A stretch of 37,776 nucleotides of DNA from an uncultured Bacilli bacterium (GCA_934132915.1 CAKPAK010000003.1:1-37776), one strand, 5' to 3'. Numbered from the stretch's first letter, positions 8,178 through 16,586 are shown. The notes: a model not told the origin generated them from the sequence alone. Translations and numbers: made by a program.

Positions 8178-8966
8178 TGCTAAAAAATTTGCCATTTCAA
8201 CAAAAACATCTAAAGACAAAGCCTCCGATCTTACTCCCAAATCAAAACCATGCTTCAAAAGTACACTTTCAACAATCTTTAAATCATAACTTTTCAAATT
8301 ATTACGAATTGTTTTCCTCTTATAAGAAAAACTATCTCTAACTAATTTTTTAAACAAAGAAATATCTAACACTTTCTCTCTTTCTTTCTTTAATTCAAAA
8401 CAAACAACTGCACTATCCACATTAGGCTTTGGCATAAAGCAATTCCTACTAACATCAAATAGTTTTTTAATATCATAATAATAATTCAAAAATACCGTTA
8501 AAGACCCATAATCCCGACTTCCAACAGAAGCAGATAACCTAGACGCCACCTCTTTTTGAACCATAACTACCATTTTATCTGGAAGAACATCACTATCAAT
8601 AAATTTCATAATAATAGGTGTTGTAATATAGTAAGGAAGATTTGCAACTACATAAACCTTAGAATAATTATACTTTACAATATCTTCCTTTAAATTACTT
8701 TTTAAAAAGTCTTCAATAAGAATAGAATAATTATTATTCTCCTTTAAAAGTTCATTTAGGTTTTCTTCCAACCGACTATCTGCTTCATATAACAAAGCAT
8801 GTCCACACAAAGGAACGGTATACCTAGTAATTGCTCCACCCCCAGGTCCAATCTCAATTAATAAAGTATCTTTATCAAGATTAGCACTATCCACAATCTT
8901 GTGGATAACATTTTCATCTCGTAAAAAATTTTGTCCCAAAGATTTCTTAAATTTAAAATCACTCAT
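8169..8966 (-). CDS. rsmA: 16S rRNA (adenine1518/1519-N6) dimethyltransferase RsmA/KsgA
   Basis: RsmA dimethylates two adjacent adenines in helix 45 of 16S rRNA, using SAM, late in 30S assembly. The 265-residue protein shows the family start FKKSLGQNFLRDENV, SAM motif I EIGPGGGAIT (38-47), acidic E61 in LLYEADSRL, and the adenine-binding motif NLPYYITTP (109-117). The C-terminal RNA-binding domain includes MVQKEVASRLSA and SYKRKTIRNNL. The length is normal. The ribosome site (GGTGAT) is weak. In B. subtilis it neighbours yabG, but here the 7262 gene separates them. Confidence 0.97.
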   Translation of the reverse strand: MSDFKFKKSLGQNFLRDENVIHKIVDSANLDKDTLLIEIGPGGGAITRYTVPLCGHALLYEADSRLEENLNELLKENNNYSILIEDFLKSNLKEDIVKYNYSKVYVVANLPYYITTPIIMKFIDSDVLPDKMVVMVQKEVASRLSASVGSRDYGSLTVFLNYYYDIKKLFDVSRNCFMPKPNVDSAVVCFELKKEREKVLDISLFKKLVRDSFSYKRKTIRNNLKSYDLKIVESVLLKHGFDLGVRSEALSLDVFVEMANFLAKK

Positions 8967-8989
8967 TAAATCACCAAATTTCTCTATCC

Positions 8990-8995
8990 ATTATA
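8990..8995 (-). promoter_or_regulatory. Extended -10 promoter element for rsmA
   Basis: Minus-strand TGATATAAT (TATAAT at 8990-8995, TGA just upstream) 24 bases ahead of the rsmA ATG. There is no good -35, so recognition would rest on the extended -10. Confidence 0.45.
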
Positions 8996-9004
8996 TCAAA
9001 AAAC

Positions 9005-9036
9005 AAAAAAAATAGAAAGTACATAACATACTTTCC
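9005..9036 (-). terminator. Intrinsic terminator after the transglycosylase-like gene
   Basis: GAAAGTA (9015-9021) pairs with TACTTTC (9029-9035) around a 7-base loop; on the minus strand it is followed by a T-rich tract (A-run at 9005-9012 on the plus strand). Confidence 0.75.
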
Positions 9037-9062
9037 ATCTACTAAGAAATTATATCAAACTT

Positions 9063-9767
9063 CTAGTAATGACCTTTTTGTTGGAAAAACAACCAAGCTG
9101 CTGAAGGAGTGCCATATCTTCCACTAATATAACTTAGTCCCCAACGAATTTGAGTTTCACCATTAGTCTCCCAATCACTACCAGCACTAGCCATCTTGCT
9201 ACCTGGATAAGATTGAGGAATACCGTAAGCCCCCAAAGCATTTTTAGCATTAACTCTCCAACCAGACTCAGCATTCCATAACAACACTAATGAATTATAA
9301 TCTTCTTCTGACCAACCATAAGTATTAATTACCAAGTTATGAGCATAAGATTGTAATGCTGAAACACTATTACTACTAGAACTAACTGCAACTGCCTTTC
9401 TAGCTGCCTCTTCTTCCTGTGCTTTTTTAGCAGCAGCCTCTTCTTGAGCTTTTCGTTCTGCTTCCTCTTGAGCAATCCTAGCCGCCTCGGCTTCTTCTGC
9501 TTTTCTTTTTTCTTCTTCTGCAATTCTTTGTTGTTCAGATTTTAATTCTTCTTCTTTTTTAGCATCCTCTTCAGCCTTACTGACATTTACGGCATGATCA
9601 ACTACAAAAAGTTCAGAAACAGCATCCGCCATCTTATCTAAATTATTATTTTCTATCACAACAACTCTATTATCTTCAGTTTTATTTGAAAATAACATAA
9701 ACAAAAATAGACCCCCAACTATCAATTGTGTAGACACAATTAATACATTAGATACTATTTTCTTCAT
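9063..9767 (-). CDS. Membrane-anchored or secreted lytic transglycosylase-like protein
   Basis: 234 residues. There is an N-terminal hydrophobic segment at about 8-27 behind MKK (signal anchor), then a long alanine- and glutamate-rich coiled coil at about 62-125 (repeats of KAQEEA and RIAEEE type). The C-terminal domain of about 95 residues resembles the transglycosylase-like tail of Lactobacillus Apf and Rpf-type proteins. It contains LWNAESGWRVNAKN (candidate catalytic Glu near 166), GAYGIPQSYPGSKM, TQIRWGLSYISGRYGTPS and a final AWLFFQQKGHY. It would cleave or remodel peptidoglycan outside the membrane. It occupies the place of B. subtilis yabE, which also encodes a wall-remodelling protein with a different architecture. 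It has its own promoter (9804-9832) and terminator. Confidence 0.85.
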   Translation of the reverse strand: MKKIVSNVLIVSTQLIVGGLFLFMLFSNKTEDNRVVVIENNNLDKMADAVSELFVVDHAVNVSKAEEDAKKEEELKSEQQRIAEEEKRKAEEAEAARIAQEEAERKAQEEAAAKKAQEEEAARKAVAVSSSSNSVSALQSYAHNLVINTYGWSEEDYNSLVLLWNAESGWRVNAKNALGAYGIPQSYPGSKMASAGSDWETNGETQIRWGLSYISGRYGTPSAAWLFFQQKGHY

Positions 9768-9803
9768 TAAATCACCTCTTATTTTATTTCTCAGGCAATT
9801 ATA

Positions 9804-9832
9804 ATTTTATCATAATTTAAGTTGTTTGTCAA
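9804..9832 (-). promoter_or_regulatory. Sigma-A promoter for the transglycosylase-like gene
   Basis: Minus-strand TTGACA (9827-9832), a 17-base spacer and TAAAAT (9804-9809) preceded by TGA (extended -10). It is embedded in the last codons of tatD, so the downstream gene can be expressed independently. Confidence 0.75.
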
Positions 9833-10571
9833 ACAAGCGAAAAACATTACGGGTTGTAACATCACTGGCATCCTTATAATCAATACCTTTAACTTCACAA
9901 ATTTTCTTCAAGATAACTGAAACATGACAAGGTTCATTCCTCTTTCCACGATATGGTTCAGGAGATAGATAAGGGGCATCTGTTTCCAATACAATATATT
10001 CTAAAGAAATATTTTTTATGACATCAAGAATTTTACTTGCATTCTTAAACGTACTAACGCCTCCAATCCCAAATAAAAAACCAAGTTCAACAAATTTTTT
10101 CGCCATTTCCACACTACCACTATAGCAATGCATAATCCCTTTTACATTTGTCTCTTTCAAAATATTATATGTCTCCATAATACAATCTCTACTATGAACA
10201 ATAACAGGCTTATTATGCCTCTTAGCAATATCTAGTTGTTTCTTAAATAATTCCTTTTGAAGTTCTTTATCACATTCATAATGATAATCTAGACCAATCT
10301 CACCAACAGCAAGAATCTTATCATCATCAATATGTTCCTCAATAAACCTCAAATTATCCTCTGTATAATCATTAATCTCCTCTGGCTGTATTCCCAAAGC
10401 ACCATACACAATATCATATCTTTTAACAAGTTCTAATACTTCTTCATTATCCCGCCGATTCGTACCATTAACAATAATCATTCGTACTCCATTACTCATA
10501 GAATTTTGAATAATTTCATCAATATCCTCAAAATACTCTCTAAAAATATGACAATGTGTATCCACCAACAT
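9810..10571 (-). CDS. tatD: TatD family metal-dependent DNase
   Basis: TatD proteins are TIM-barrel metallo-hydrolases with 3'-5' exonuclease activity, implicated in DNA repair. The 253-residue protein starts MLVDTHCHIF, with the two N-terminal metal-binding histidines at 6 and 8. It shows GEIGLDYHYE (metal-binding Glu), PVIVHSRD, GIMHCYSG and LETDAPYLSPEPYRGKRN. The ATG at 10571 follows GGAGG with an 8-base gap. A TTG six bases upstream would leave only two bases after the ribosome site, so it is rejected. It stops with TGA. It is the B. subtilis yabD position, between metG and the wall-remodelling gene. A 55-residue membrane gene lies 12 bases upstream. Confidence 0.95.
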   Translation of the reverse strand: MLVDTHCHIFREYFEDIDEIIQNSMSNGVRMIIVNGTNRRDNEEVLELVKRYDIVYGALGIQPEEINDYTEDNLRFIEEHIDDDKILAVGEIGLDYHYECDKELQKELFKKQLDIAKRHNKPVIVHSRDCIMETYNILKETNVKGIMHCYSGSVEMAKKFVELGFLFGIGGVSTFKNASKILDVIKNISLEYIVLETDAPYLSPEPYRGKRNEPCHVSVILKKICEVKGIDYKDASDVTTRNVFRLFDKQLKL

Positions 10572-10583
10572 AACCAAAACCTC

Positions 10584-10751
10584 CTACTTTCTACGTATCA
10601 TTAAAAATCGAAAAAAATAGTACAACAACACAAAAAAATAAATAACATCAATAATATTTTTACTTACTATTATATAGATCCCCACAAATATCAACGTTAC
10701 CACAAAAAATAACAAAACTACATTTTCTTGATTTTTAATTTTATTAAGCAT
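10584..10751 (-). CDS. Small membrane protein, 55 aa
   Basis: A short frame read directly from the minus strand: MLNKIKNQENVVLLFFVVTL, then an IFVGIYIIVSK stretch, a second hydrophobic stretch VIYFFVLLYYFF, and the tail RFLMIRRK. It has two predicted membrane helices (about 11-29 and 36-49) and positively charged ends. A ribosome site AAAGGA lies about 10 bases before the ATG. The stop is 12 bases from the tatD start, so the two are probably co-transcribed. No family is recognised. That it is a real gene is inferred from the ribosome site, spacing and membrane-protein composition. Confidence 0.6.
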   Translation of the reverse strand: MLNKIKNQENVVLLFFVVTLIFVGIYIIVSKNIIDVIYFFVLLYYFFRFLMIRRK

Positions 10752-10832
10752 TATTTTCGTTCCTTTCTTAAACTACTAACTGCTTAACTTCCTCCTCAAT
10801 CATAGCAAACCATTTCCCTGTTGTAAATAAAA

Positions 10833-10890
10833 GAAAAGTGTTTCATAAAAATTTACACATTTATTTTGTAAATCTACAATAACACTTTTC
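10833..10890. repeat. Nested inverted repeat upstream of the small membrane protein gene
   Basis: The outer arms GAAAAGTGTT (10833-10842) and AACACTTTTC (10881-10890) are perfectly complementary over 10 bp. Inside, ATTTACA (10851-10857) pairs with TGTAAAT (10867-10873). A minus-strand transcript would form a two-tier hairpin followed by a U-rich tract, so it may be a terminator or a leader structure for the 55-aa/tatD unit. Confidence 0.5.
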
Positions 10891-10923
10891 AAAAGAAATA
10901 TTTGTCGAATAATTGTTATAAAC

Positions 10924-10966
10924 AAAAAAATACTGACAAAGAATAAAATTACTCTATCAGTATTTT
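10924..10966 (-). terminator. Intrinsic terminator after metG
   Basis: A 10-bp stem AAAATACTGA (10927-10936) with TCAGTATTTT (10957-10966) and, on the minus strand, a trailing T-run from 10930 downwards. It separates metG from the tatD unit. Confidence 0.8.
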
Positions 10967-10976
10967 CTATAAATAA

Positions 10977-12518
10977 CTATTTTTTTACCTCAATTCTTTG
11001 AAATAATACTTGAGCCTCTCCCACATGACTACCACTTTCATAATAACCAAATTTATCTAATGTATCATAAGTAGTCTTATTCGTATTTAATTGACGAAAT
11101 ATTTTATCTGCTGTATCTGGCATAAATGGTTGAAGTAAAACCGTACCAAATCGAATAGATTCAACCAAATTATATAAAACCGTTGAAAGTCTCTCTCTCT
11201 TCGATTCATCCTTTGCTAATACCCAAGGCATAGTCTCATCAATATATTTATTACATCTCCTAAAAATATCAAATATATTATCCAAACTATCAGCAATTCT
11301 CAAATCATCCATCTTACTATCAACAGTATTTTTTGTACTTAAAACTAAATTCTTTAACTCTAAATCTAATTCTTCCGAAGTATTTTTATCCACTACTACT
11401 CCATCAAAATACTTATTAATCATCCCAATTGTACGATTTACTAAATTACCAAGAACATTCGCCAAATTACTATTAATACTCTCCACCAATAACTCATTTG
11501 TAAAAGTACCATCACTTGCAAAAGGCATCTCATGAATTAAATAATAACGAACAGCATCCACTCCATACTTTTCTACTAAATCATCAGCATAAACGATATT
11601 CCCCTTACTCTTACTCATCTTATCATTCCCAAATAAAAGCCACGGATGACCAAATATTCTCTTCGGAAGAGGTAAAGAAAGCGCATGCAACATAATAGGC
11701 CAATAAATTGTATGAAATCTTAAAATATCTTTTCCAATCAAATGAATATCACAAGGCCAATACTTTTTAAAATTATCCTCGCAATCTCCATCAGGATGAT
11801 ACCCTAAAAAAGTAATATAATTAGTTAATGCATCTATCCAAACATAAACAACATGTCCCTCATCAAACGTAACAGGAATTCCCCATTTAAAACTAGTCCT
11901 CGAAACACACAAATCTTGAAGTCCAGGTTTAATAAAAGTGTTCATAATTTCATTTTTACGTGCTTCCGGCTCAATAAACCCAGGATGAGTCTCAATATAT
12001 TCTTCTAACCACTTAGAGTACTTACTCATCTTAAAGAAATAAGCTTCTTCCTTCGCTTCCTTCACATCCCGACCACAATCAGGACATTTTCCATCTACTA
12101 ATTGACTCTCTGTCCAAAAAGATTCACAAGGTGTACAATATAACCCACTATACTCTCCCTTATAAATATCTCCCTGCTCGTAAAATTTCTTAAATATCTC
12201 CTGAACAGTCTTTTCATGATTAACATCAGTTGTCCGAACAAAACAATCATAACTGGTATTCATTACATCCCAAATATTCTTAATCTCTGCAGCAATATTA
12301 TCCACATATTCCTGTGGAGTAACTCCAGCTTCTTTAGCCTTTATCTCAATCTTTTCTCCATGTTCATCTGTCCCAGTCTGAAAATAAACATCATATCCCT
12401 GCAATCTCTTATATCTTGCAATCGCATCAGCCAAAACAACTTCATATGTATTTCCAATATGAGGTTTAGCACTCGTATAAGCAATCGCCGTACTAATATA
12501 AAACTTTTTATCCATCAT
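10977..12518 (-). CDS. metG: Methionyl-tRNA synthetase, short form
   Basis: MetG charges tRNA(Met) with methionine. The 513-residue class I synthetase has the HIGH-type motif at 20-23 (PHIGN), TGTDEHGEKI near 48-57, and zinc knuckle cysteines at 128, 131, 145 and 148. It also shows FVWIDAL-like VVYVWIDALTNYITF, and KMSKS at 300-304. The anticodon-binding domain ends the protein at residue 513. The C-terminal tRNA-binding (Trbp111-like) domain carried by the longer B. subtilis enzyme is absent, and no separate gene for it is seen nearby. The start is one of two adjacent ATGs (12518 or 12515) behind AAGGAG. It has its own promoter at 12674-12701 and a leader of about 150 nt with no T-box motif. 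Confidence 0.97.
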   Translation of the reverse strand: MMDKKFYISTAIAYTSAKPHIGNTYEVVLADAIARYKRLQGYDVYFQTGTDEHGEKIEIKAKEAGVTPQEYVDNIAAEIKNIWDVMNTSYDCFVRTTDVNHEKTVQEIFKKFYEQGDIYKGEYSGLYCTPCESFWTESQLVDGKCPDCGRDVKEAKEEAYFFKMSKYSKWLEEYIETHPGFIEPEARKNEIMNTFIKPGLQDLCVSRTSFKWGIPVTFDEGHVVYVWIDALTNYITFLGYHPDGDCEDNFKKYWPCDIHLIGKDILRFHTIYWPIMLHALSLPLPKRIFGHPWLLFGNDKMSKSKGNIVYADDLVEKYGVDAVRYYLIHEMPFASDGTFTNELLVESINSNLANVLGNLVNRTIGMINKYFDGVVVDKNTSEELDLELKNLVLSTKNTVDSKMDDLRIADSLDNIFDIFRRCNKYIDETMPWVLAKDESKRERLSTVLYNLVESIRFGTVLLQPFMPDTADKIFRQLNTNKTTYDTLDKFGYYESGSHVGEAQVLFQRIEVKK

Positions 12519-12673
12519 TCCATCTCCTTATTCATACTCTTCATAAACAATAAAATAATTTATTATTATAATTAAAATACTTAAAAAATCATTTCTAACA
12601 ATAAATCATTATCTTCTAAACATCAAATTCTTTTTAATTTCATAGAGCAACAAAAATATTTAATATCATCATT

Positions 12674-12701
12674 ATTATATCATTAACTAAAAATTTAGCA
12701 A
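12674..12701 (-). promoter_or_regulatory. Sigma-A promoter for metG
   Basis: Minus-strand TTGCTA (12696-12701), a 16-base spacer and TATAAT (12674-12679) with TGA immediately upstream (extended -10). It lies downstream of the terminator at 12723-12756, so metG does not depend on read-through of the upstream RNA. Confidence 0.7.
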
Positions 12702-12721
12702 ATATTTATAAAAAAGAAAAA

Positions 12722-12980
12722 CAAAAAAACGAATCAATACTGATAATATTGACCCGTCTCTAGTTTAAGAAAAGGTTGAATTGGGATTATATCAATAATA
12801 TATAGAATTATTTAATAATCTATATACTATTCCCCCTTGAATAGACATTATCAGTGTCTATCTCAACTTCTTATCATTCTGAGTTTAACTTTCTCAAAAA
12901 CGCGCGCTTCACTTAGTGGCGATAAGAATAAAGACATAGCGATATCTTTTCTACCATACAAAGAAAGCTCCCTTAACAAA
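12722..12980 (-). ncRNA. Candidate structured non-coding RNA ending at an intrinsic terminator
   Basis: A minus-strand transcript would fold into successive hairpins. TTCTTATC pairs with GATAAGAA (12921-12928 with 12868-12875), enclosing a GCGCGCG patch and a small TGAG/CTCA hairpin (12880-12896). ATAGACA and TGTCTAT follow (12841-12861), extended by TTGA/TCAA. Then comes an AT-rich hairpin (about 12797-12831). A 10-bp terminator stem (12730-12739 with 12747-12756, two G-U pairs) precedes seven T. I see no T-box, S-box, SRP, tmRNA, 6S or RNase P signature. The 5' end is not fixed; I found no convincing promoter. Confidence 0.5.
12723..12756 (-). terminator. Intrinsic terminator inside the metG-helicase interval
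   Basis: On the minus strand CGGGTCAATA pairs with TATTGATTCG around a 7-base loop and is followed by seven T. Since no protein gene lies immediately upstream, it is good evidence that a non-coding transcript ends here. Confidence 0.75.
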
Positions 12981-13058
12981 AATATTTTTTAGATATTATT
13001 TTAGTCATTCAATCAATATACCTCTCTATTAGAAATACAAGTTTTAAATGAGTAATAT

Positions 13059-13088
13059 GTTAAGTACTCTCTATCTAAGTAACTTAAC
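13059..13088. repeat. Interrupted inverted repeat GTTAAGT ... ACTTAAC
   Basis: 7-bp arms at 13059-13065 and 13082-13088 separated by 16 bases. Possibly a regulator site or part of the 5' end of the candidate RNA. No assignment. Confidence 0.3.
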
Positions 13089-13264
13089 TATATCATGATT
13101 TTTAACCATTAGCAATACCTTTTATCAAATTTTTTCTTATTTTCTAATTATCACATCACCAAAATAGATAATCTTTTTACGTTAAAGTCTTTAATTTTCA
13201 CGTTTTAACACTAATCTTAAGAAAAAGACATCTATTTTTTTGTTTACATTTTTTTGTCAACTTT

Positions 13265-16200
13265 CTATTCATTAGCATTCTCATAAGAAAGTAATTTCTT
13301 AATATCTTTTTCGGTTAAAGAAGAAATAAGATTAGTATCTCTCATATCACCTTCAATTAATTTATCACTTAAAGTTTTTTTCTTTTGTTGAAGTTCTAAT
13401 ATTTTCTCCTCAATCGTTCCCTTCGAAATCAACTTAACCACTTCGACAACATTCTTTTGACCAATACGATGTGCCCGATCAGTAGCTTGATTTTCCACCT
13501 GTGGATTCCACCATAAATCTAGGTGAATCACAATATCAGCACTAGTTAAATTTAAACCTGTACCACCAGATTTCAAAGTAATAATAAATACATAAACATC
13601 ATCACCATCATTAAAGTTATTAACCAAATCCATTCTCTTTTTACTATGAACACTACCATCAATAGTATAAACCCTTACTCCTTCTTCCATAAGCTTTTGA
13701 CTAACCAAATCTAATGCTTTTTTAAAAGAAGTAAAAATAAGTATTTTATGTCCATTATCAATAGACTCTCGAACAACCTTAACCAAATTATCTATTTTAG
13801 CAGAGCTATTCTTATAATTATCATAGATTAAACTTGGAGATATACATAACTGTCTTAATTTAGTAAGAAGTTGCAATATCATAAATCTAGCTTTATCAAA
13901 ACCTTCTGTTGCAATTAACCTCTCCATTTCTTCATTAACCCTTTTTACTTCTGCAGCATATAATTTCTTTTGCTCATCAGATAAATCAATATAAATATTA
14001 TTTTCTATCTTACTTGGCAAGTCTTTCAATACCTCTGATTTTCTCCTCCTTAAAATGAACGGTGAAATCAATTGACTCAATCCTACCAATTTTTGATTGG
14101 TCACTTCATCAAACTCCTTAACCTTATATTTCGACTGAAAACTTTTTAATCCCGACAAAAATCCAGGCATAATATAATCAAAAATACTCCACAGCTCAAT
14201 AACAGAATTTTCAAGAGGTGTTCCAGTTAAGGCAAACTTAGCATCAGCTTTAATTTTCTTTATCGTTTTACTAATTTCTGTTGTCGGATTCTTAATACTT
14301 TGCGCCTCATCAATAATACACACATTAAACTCCTTATCACGATAATACTCCTCATAATCCTCACGAAGCAATCCATAGGAAGTAATATAAATATTACAAT
14401 CAACGGTACTTAACTCCTCATGTCTAGACTGCCTTGCCCCGGCAAAAATATGATACTTTAACTTCGGAGCAAATTTTTTAAACTCATTTTCCCAATTATA
14501 AACCAAAGAAGTAGGAACCACAATCAAAAACCGAGCATGATCATCTTCCTTTAATAAACTCTTAATAAAATAAATTAACTGAATAGATTTTCCAAGCCCC
14601 ATTTCATCAGCAAGAATCCCCCCAAAACCACATTTATAAATATTATAAAGCCATTTTACTCCAATTATCTGATAATCTCTTAAAATTGTTTTATCCTTAG
14701 AATTAAGACTTAAAGAAACATCCTTATATTGATTAAATTTAGAAATAAATTCATCAAACAAATTATTAGTCTCAACAAAACCATATCTTTTATGTAAACT
14801 ATCCAAATAAATCGCACGATACTTAGGAATTTCAACAACACCATTAGCAATATCACCCTGGGTAAGTTCCAAATTATCAATCATTTCACCAAATTGCTCA
14901 ATTTCATCATCCTGGTCTAATTTTACAATATCTCCATTCTTTAATTTAAAATACTTTTTCTTCTCTTTAACATTTTTTAAAACCTCGTCAATCTCCTTAT
15001 TAGAAATTCCATCCATTTCAAAAGTAAAATTCATAATATTATCAGCACCAATAGAGAACATACTATGAATATTTATCTTAGAAATAAAATTCATCGCATC
15101 TAATTTCTTTGAAGTATAAACATCATACTTCTCAAGCAACATAGGTAAACCCTCTTCCATAAAATAACCAATATTATCAATTCCATCCAAAATAATTTTT
15201 TTATCTTCCACCAAAAAATGCTGTCCAACAAGATCCCTAACAACCTCATTTTCATAGTCAATATCTCTTACAATAGACCTGCTATTTTTAAAGTAATCAA
15301 TTTCCTTCTCTTGATAAAGAAACTTTAGATTACAAACAATAGAATTCGAGGCAATATCAAAATATAACTTAGCTGTTGGCCTTTTCACCACAACAATATC
15401 ATCAATCCCCTCATCAATAACAATATTATCTCGAATCGTAGGAATAACATAATTCGTAAATTTTGACAAATCTTTCTTATCAAAAATTAATTTACTAATC
15501 CCATTATTAAACATCTTACAAATAAAATTCGCATTTTGCTTATTTAAATGATAAGCATTTTTTTGATAAAGTACATATTCACAATCATCAGTAAAAGGAT
15601 AAAACTGTTCCACTTCTATAGGTAAATCTAAAATATAAGTTTCATCATCACTTTTTTTAACAACAGGAACCCAAGGAAATTCATTCAAAATAGACTCAAT
15701 CGTACCAACATTTTCCACAATAAACTCTTTTTCTTTTAATAACTCCAAAAATTGCCTCATCTGAGCATCATTTAATTTTATTGCATCTTCATAGTAGCGG
15801 TGCATTTCAAAATAAGAATAAACAAAATTTAAAATAGCCGTATTCTGTTCGTTAAAATAATATTTCTTAGGATCATAAACCAATTTTTTACCAAATTCTA
15901 CTTTTCCTTTATTTTCTTGATAAACAGAAAGAAAACGAGATAATTTTTGCTTCAAAACATACTTTTGTTGATTACCAATTTTTAAATAAAAACCAAACCG
16001 ATCTCCTTCCCAAACAAAAACAACGTCTAAACCTAACTCTTCTTTAATCGTCCTTCGATTCATCGTTGCTTCTTTCTTAAATTCTTCAAGTACATCTAAA
16101 GAACATTCCCGAATAATCTCATTCTCATCCATATTAAAAACATCTTCTTGAAACCGCAAAAGTGCCGCTGCTACATGCTTACATTTACCCCGAGTACCTT

Positions 16201-16453
16201 CATAAGAACAATTACATCTCGCTCTTAAAAGATGGTGATTTTGCAAAATAGCAACAGCCTGAAATCTCTGATACCAATACTTATCATCTTGAACCAAAAA
16301 TTCACAATAAATAGAGTCCCCAGAAAGTCCTCTCCCCACAAGACGAACAACATCTATCCTTTTTGAATCTTGATAAGCACTTTTACCAACAAAGTTTATA
16401 ATTTCTTTTTTAATATCTTCAAAATTCAATTGAACACTATTTTTTACTTCCAT
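13265..16453 (-). CDS. SWIM zinc-finger SNF2-family DNA helicase/ATPase
   Basis: 1062 residues. The N-terminal SWIM zinc finger has C80, C82, C91 and H93 (RCNCSY..GKCKHVA). It is followed by a long middle region typical of bacterial SNF2 proteins. The SNF2 motor begins with ADEMGLGKS (Walker A) near residue 618, the DEAQ box IIDEAQSIKNP near 714, and LTGTPLEN. The helicase C-terminal half has GGTGLNLTSAD, DLWWNPQVENQATDRAHRIGQ near 996 and GTIEEKI. These are double-stranded DNA translocases thought to remodel protein-DNA complexes; the bacterial role is poorly defined. It starts at the ATG at 16453 behind GAGGTG. It is a single gene, divergent from the YfhO gene, and not part of the B. subtilis block. 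Confidence 0.93.
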   Translation of the reverse strand: MEVKNSVQLNFEDIKKEIINFVGKSAYQDSKRIDVVRLVGRGLSGDSIYCEFLVQDDKYWYQRFQAVAILQNHHLLRARCNCSYEGTRGKCKHVAAALLRFQEDVFNMDENEIIRECSLDVLEEFKKEATMNRRTIKEELGLDVVFVWEGDRFGFYLKIGNQQKYVLKQKLSRFLSVYQENKGKVEFGKKLVYDPKKYYFNEQNTAILNFVYSYFEMHRYYEDAIKLNDAQMRQFLELLKEKEFIVENVGTIESILNEFPWVPVVKKSDDETYILDLPIEVEQFYPFTDDCEYVLYQKNAYHLNKQNANFICKMFNNGISKLIFDKKDLSKFTNYVIPTIRDNIVIDEGIDDIVVVKRPTAKLYFDIASNSIVCNLKFLYQEKEIDYFKNSRSIVRDIDYENEVVRDLVGQHFLVEDKKIILDGIDNIGYFMEEGLPMLLEKYDVYTSKKLDAMNFISKINIHSMFSIGADNIMNFTFEMDGISNKEIDEVLKNVKEKKKYFKLKNGDIVKLDQDDEIEQFGEMIDNLELTQGDIANGVVEIPKYRAIYLDSLHKRYGFVETNNLFDEFISKFNQYKDVSLSLNSKDKTILRDYQIIGVKWLYNIYKCGFGGILADEMGLGKSIQLIYFIKSLLKEDDHARFLIVVPTSLVYNWENEFKKFAPKLKYHIFAGARQSRHEELSTVDCNIYITSYGLLREDYEEYYRDKEFNVCIIDEAQSIKNPTTEISKTIKKIKADAKFALTGTPLENSVIELWSIFDYIMPGFLSGLKSFQSKYKVKEFDEVTNQKLVGLSQLISPFILRRRKSEVLKDLPSKIENNIYIDLSDEQKKLYAAEVKRVNEEMERLIATEGFDKARFMILQLLTKLRQLCISPSLIYDNYKNSSAKIDNLVKVVRESIDNGHKILIFTSFKKALDLVSQKLMEEGVRVYTIDGSVHSKKRMDLVNNFNDGDDVYVFIITLKSGGTGLNLTSADIVIHLDLWWNPQVENQATDRAHRIGQKNVVEVVKLISKGTIEEKILELQQKKKTLSDKLIEGDMRDTNLISSLTEKDIKKLLSYENANE

Positions 16454-16580
16454 ATACTACACCTCACGAATCAATATTTTATACTAAAAAAAAGAAAAAA
16501 GAAAGCATATATAAAAAAACATTTGACATATTTTACATTGATAAATACAACATCCTAAAATTAAAAGAGAAAAGATATGC

Positions 16581-16586
16581 TATAAT
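16581..16586 (+). promoter_or_regulatory. Extended -10 promoter for the YfhO-type gene
   Basis: TGCTATAAT at 16578-16586 without a clear -35. The start would fall near 16593, just before the AAAGGAG ribosome site. A further TTGACA at 16523-16528 with TACAAC 17 bases on (16546-16551) may be a second, weaker promoter. Confidence 0.5.

Larger units (their letters stand above)
12519..13264. other. 746-base gene-free interval between metG and the SNF2 helicase gene
   Basis: No protein-like frame in either strand. On the minus strand, from the helicase side, it holds an inverted repeat (13059-13088), a hairpin-rich segment with a GC-richer patch (12901-12922), an intrinsic terminator (12723-12756) and then the metG promoter and leader. 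The interval 13100-13264 is AT-rich with no recognised element. Confidence 0.7.

Noticed and set aside
12841..12861. Hammerhead-like CTGATAA motif in the candidate RNA
   Set aside because: The core should be CTGANGA with a GAAA partner; neither is present. It is simply the loop of a hairpin.
12519..12980. T-box or SAM riboswitch leader for metG
   Set aside because: No AGGGTGGNACCGCG-type antiterminator box and no S-box core were found, and metG has its own promoter after the terminator.
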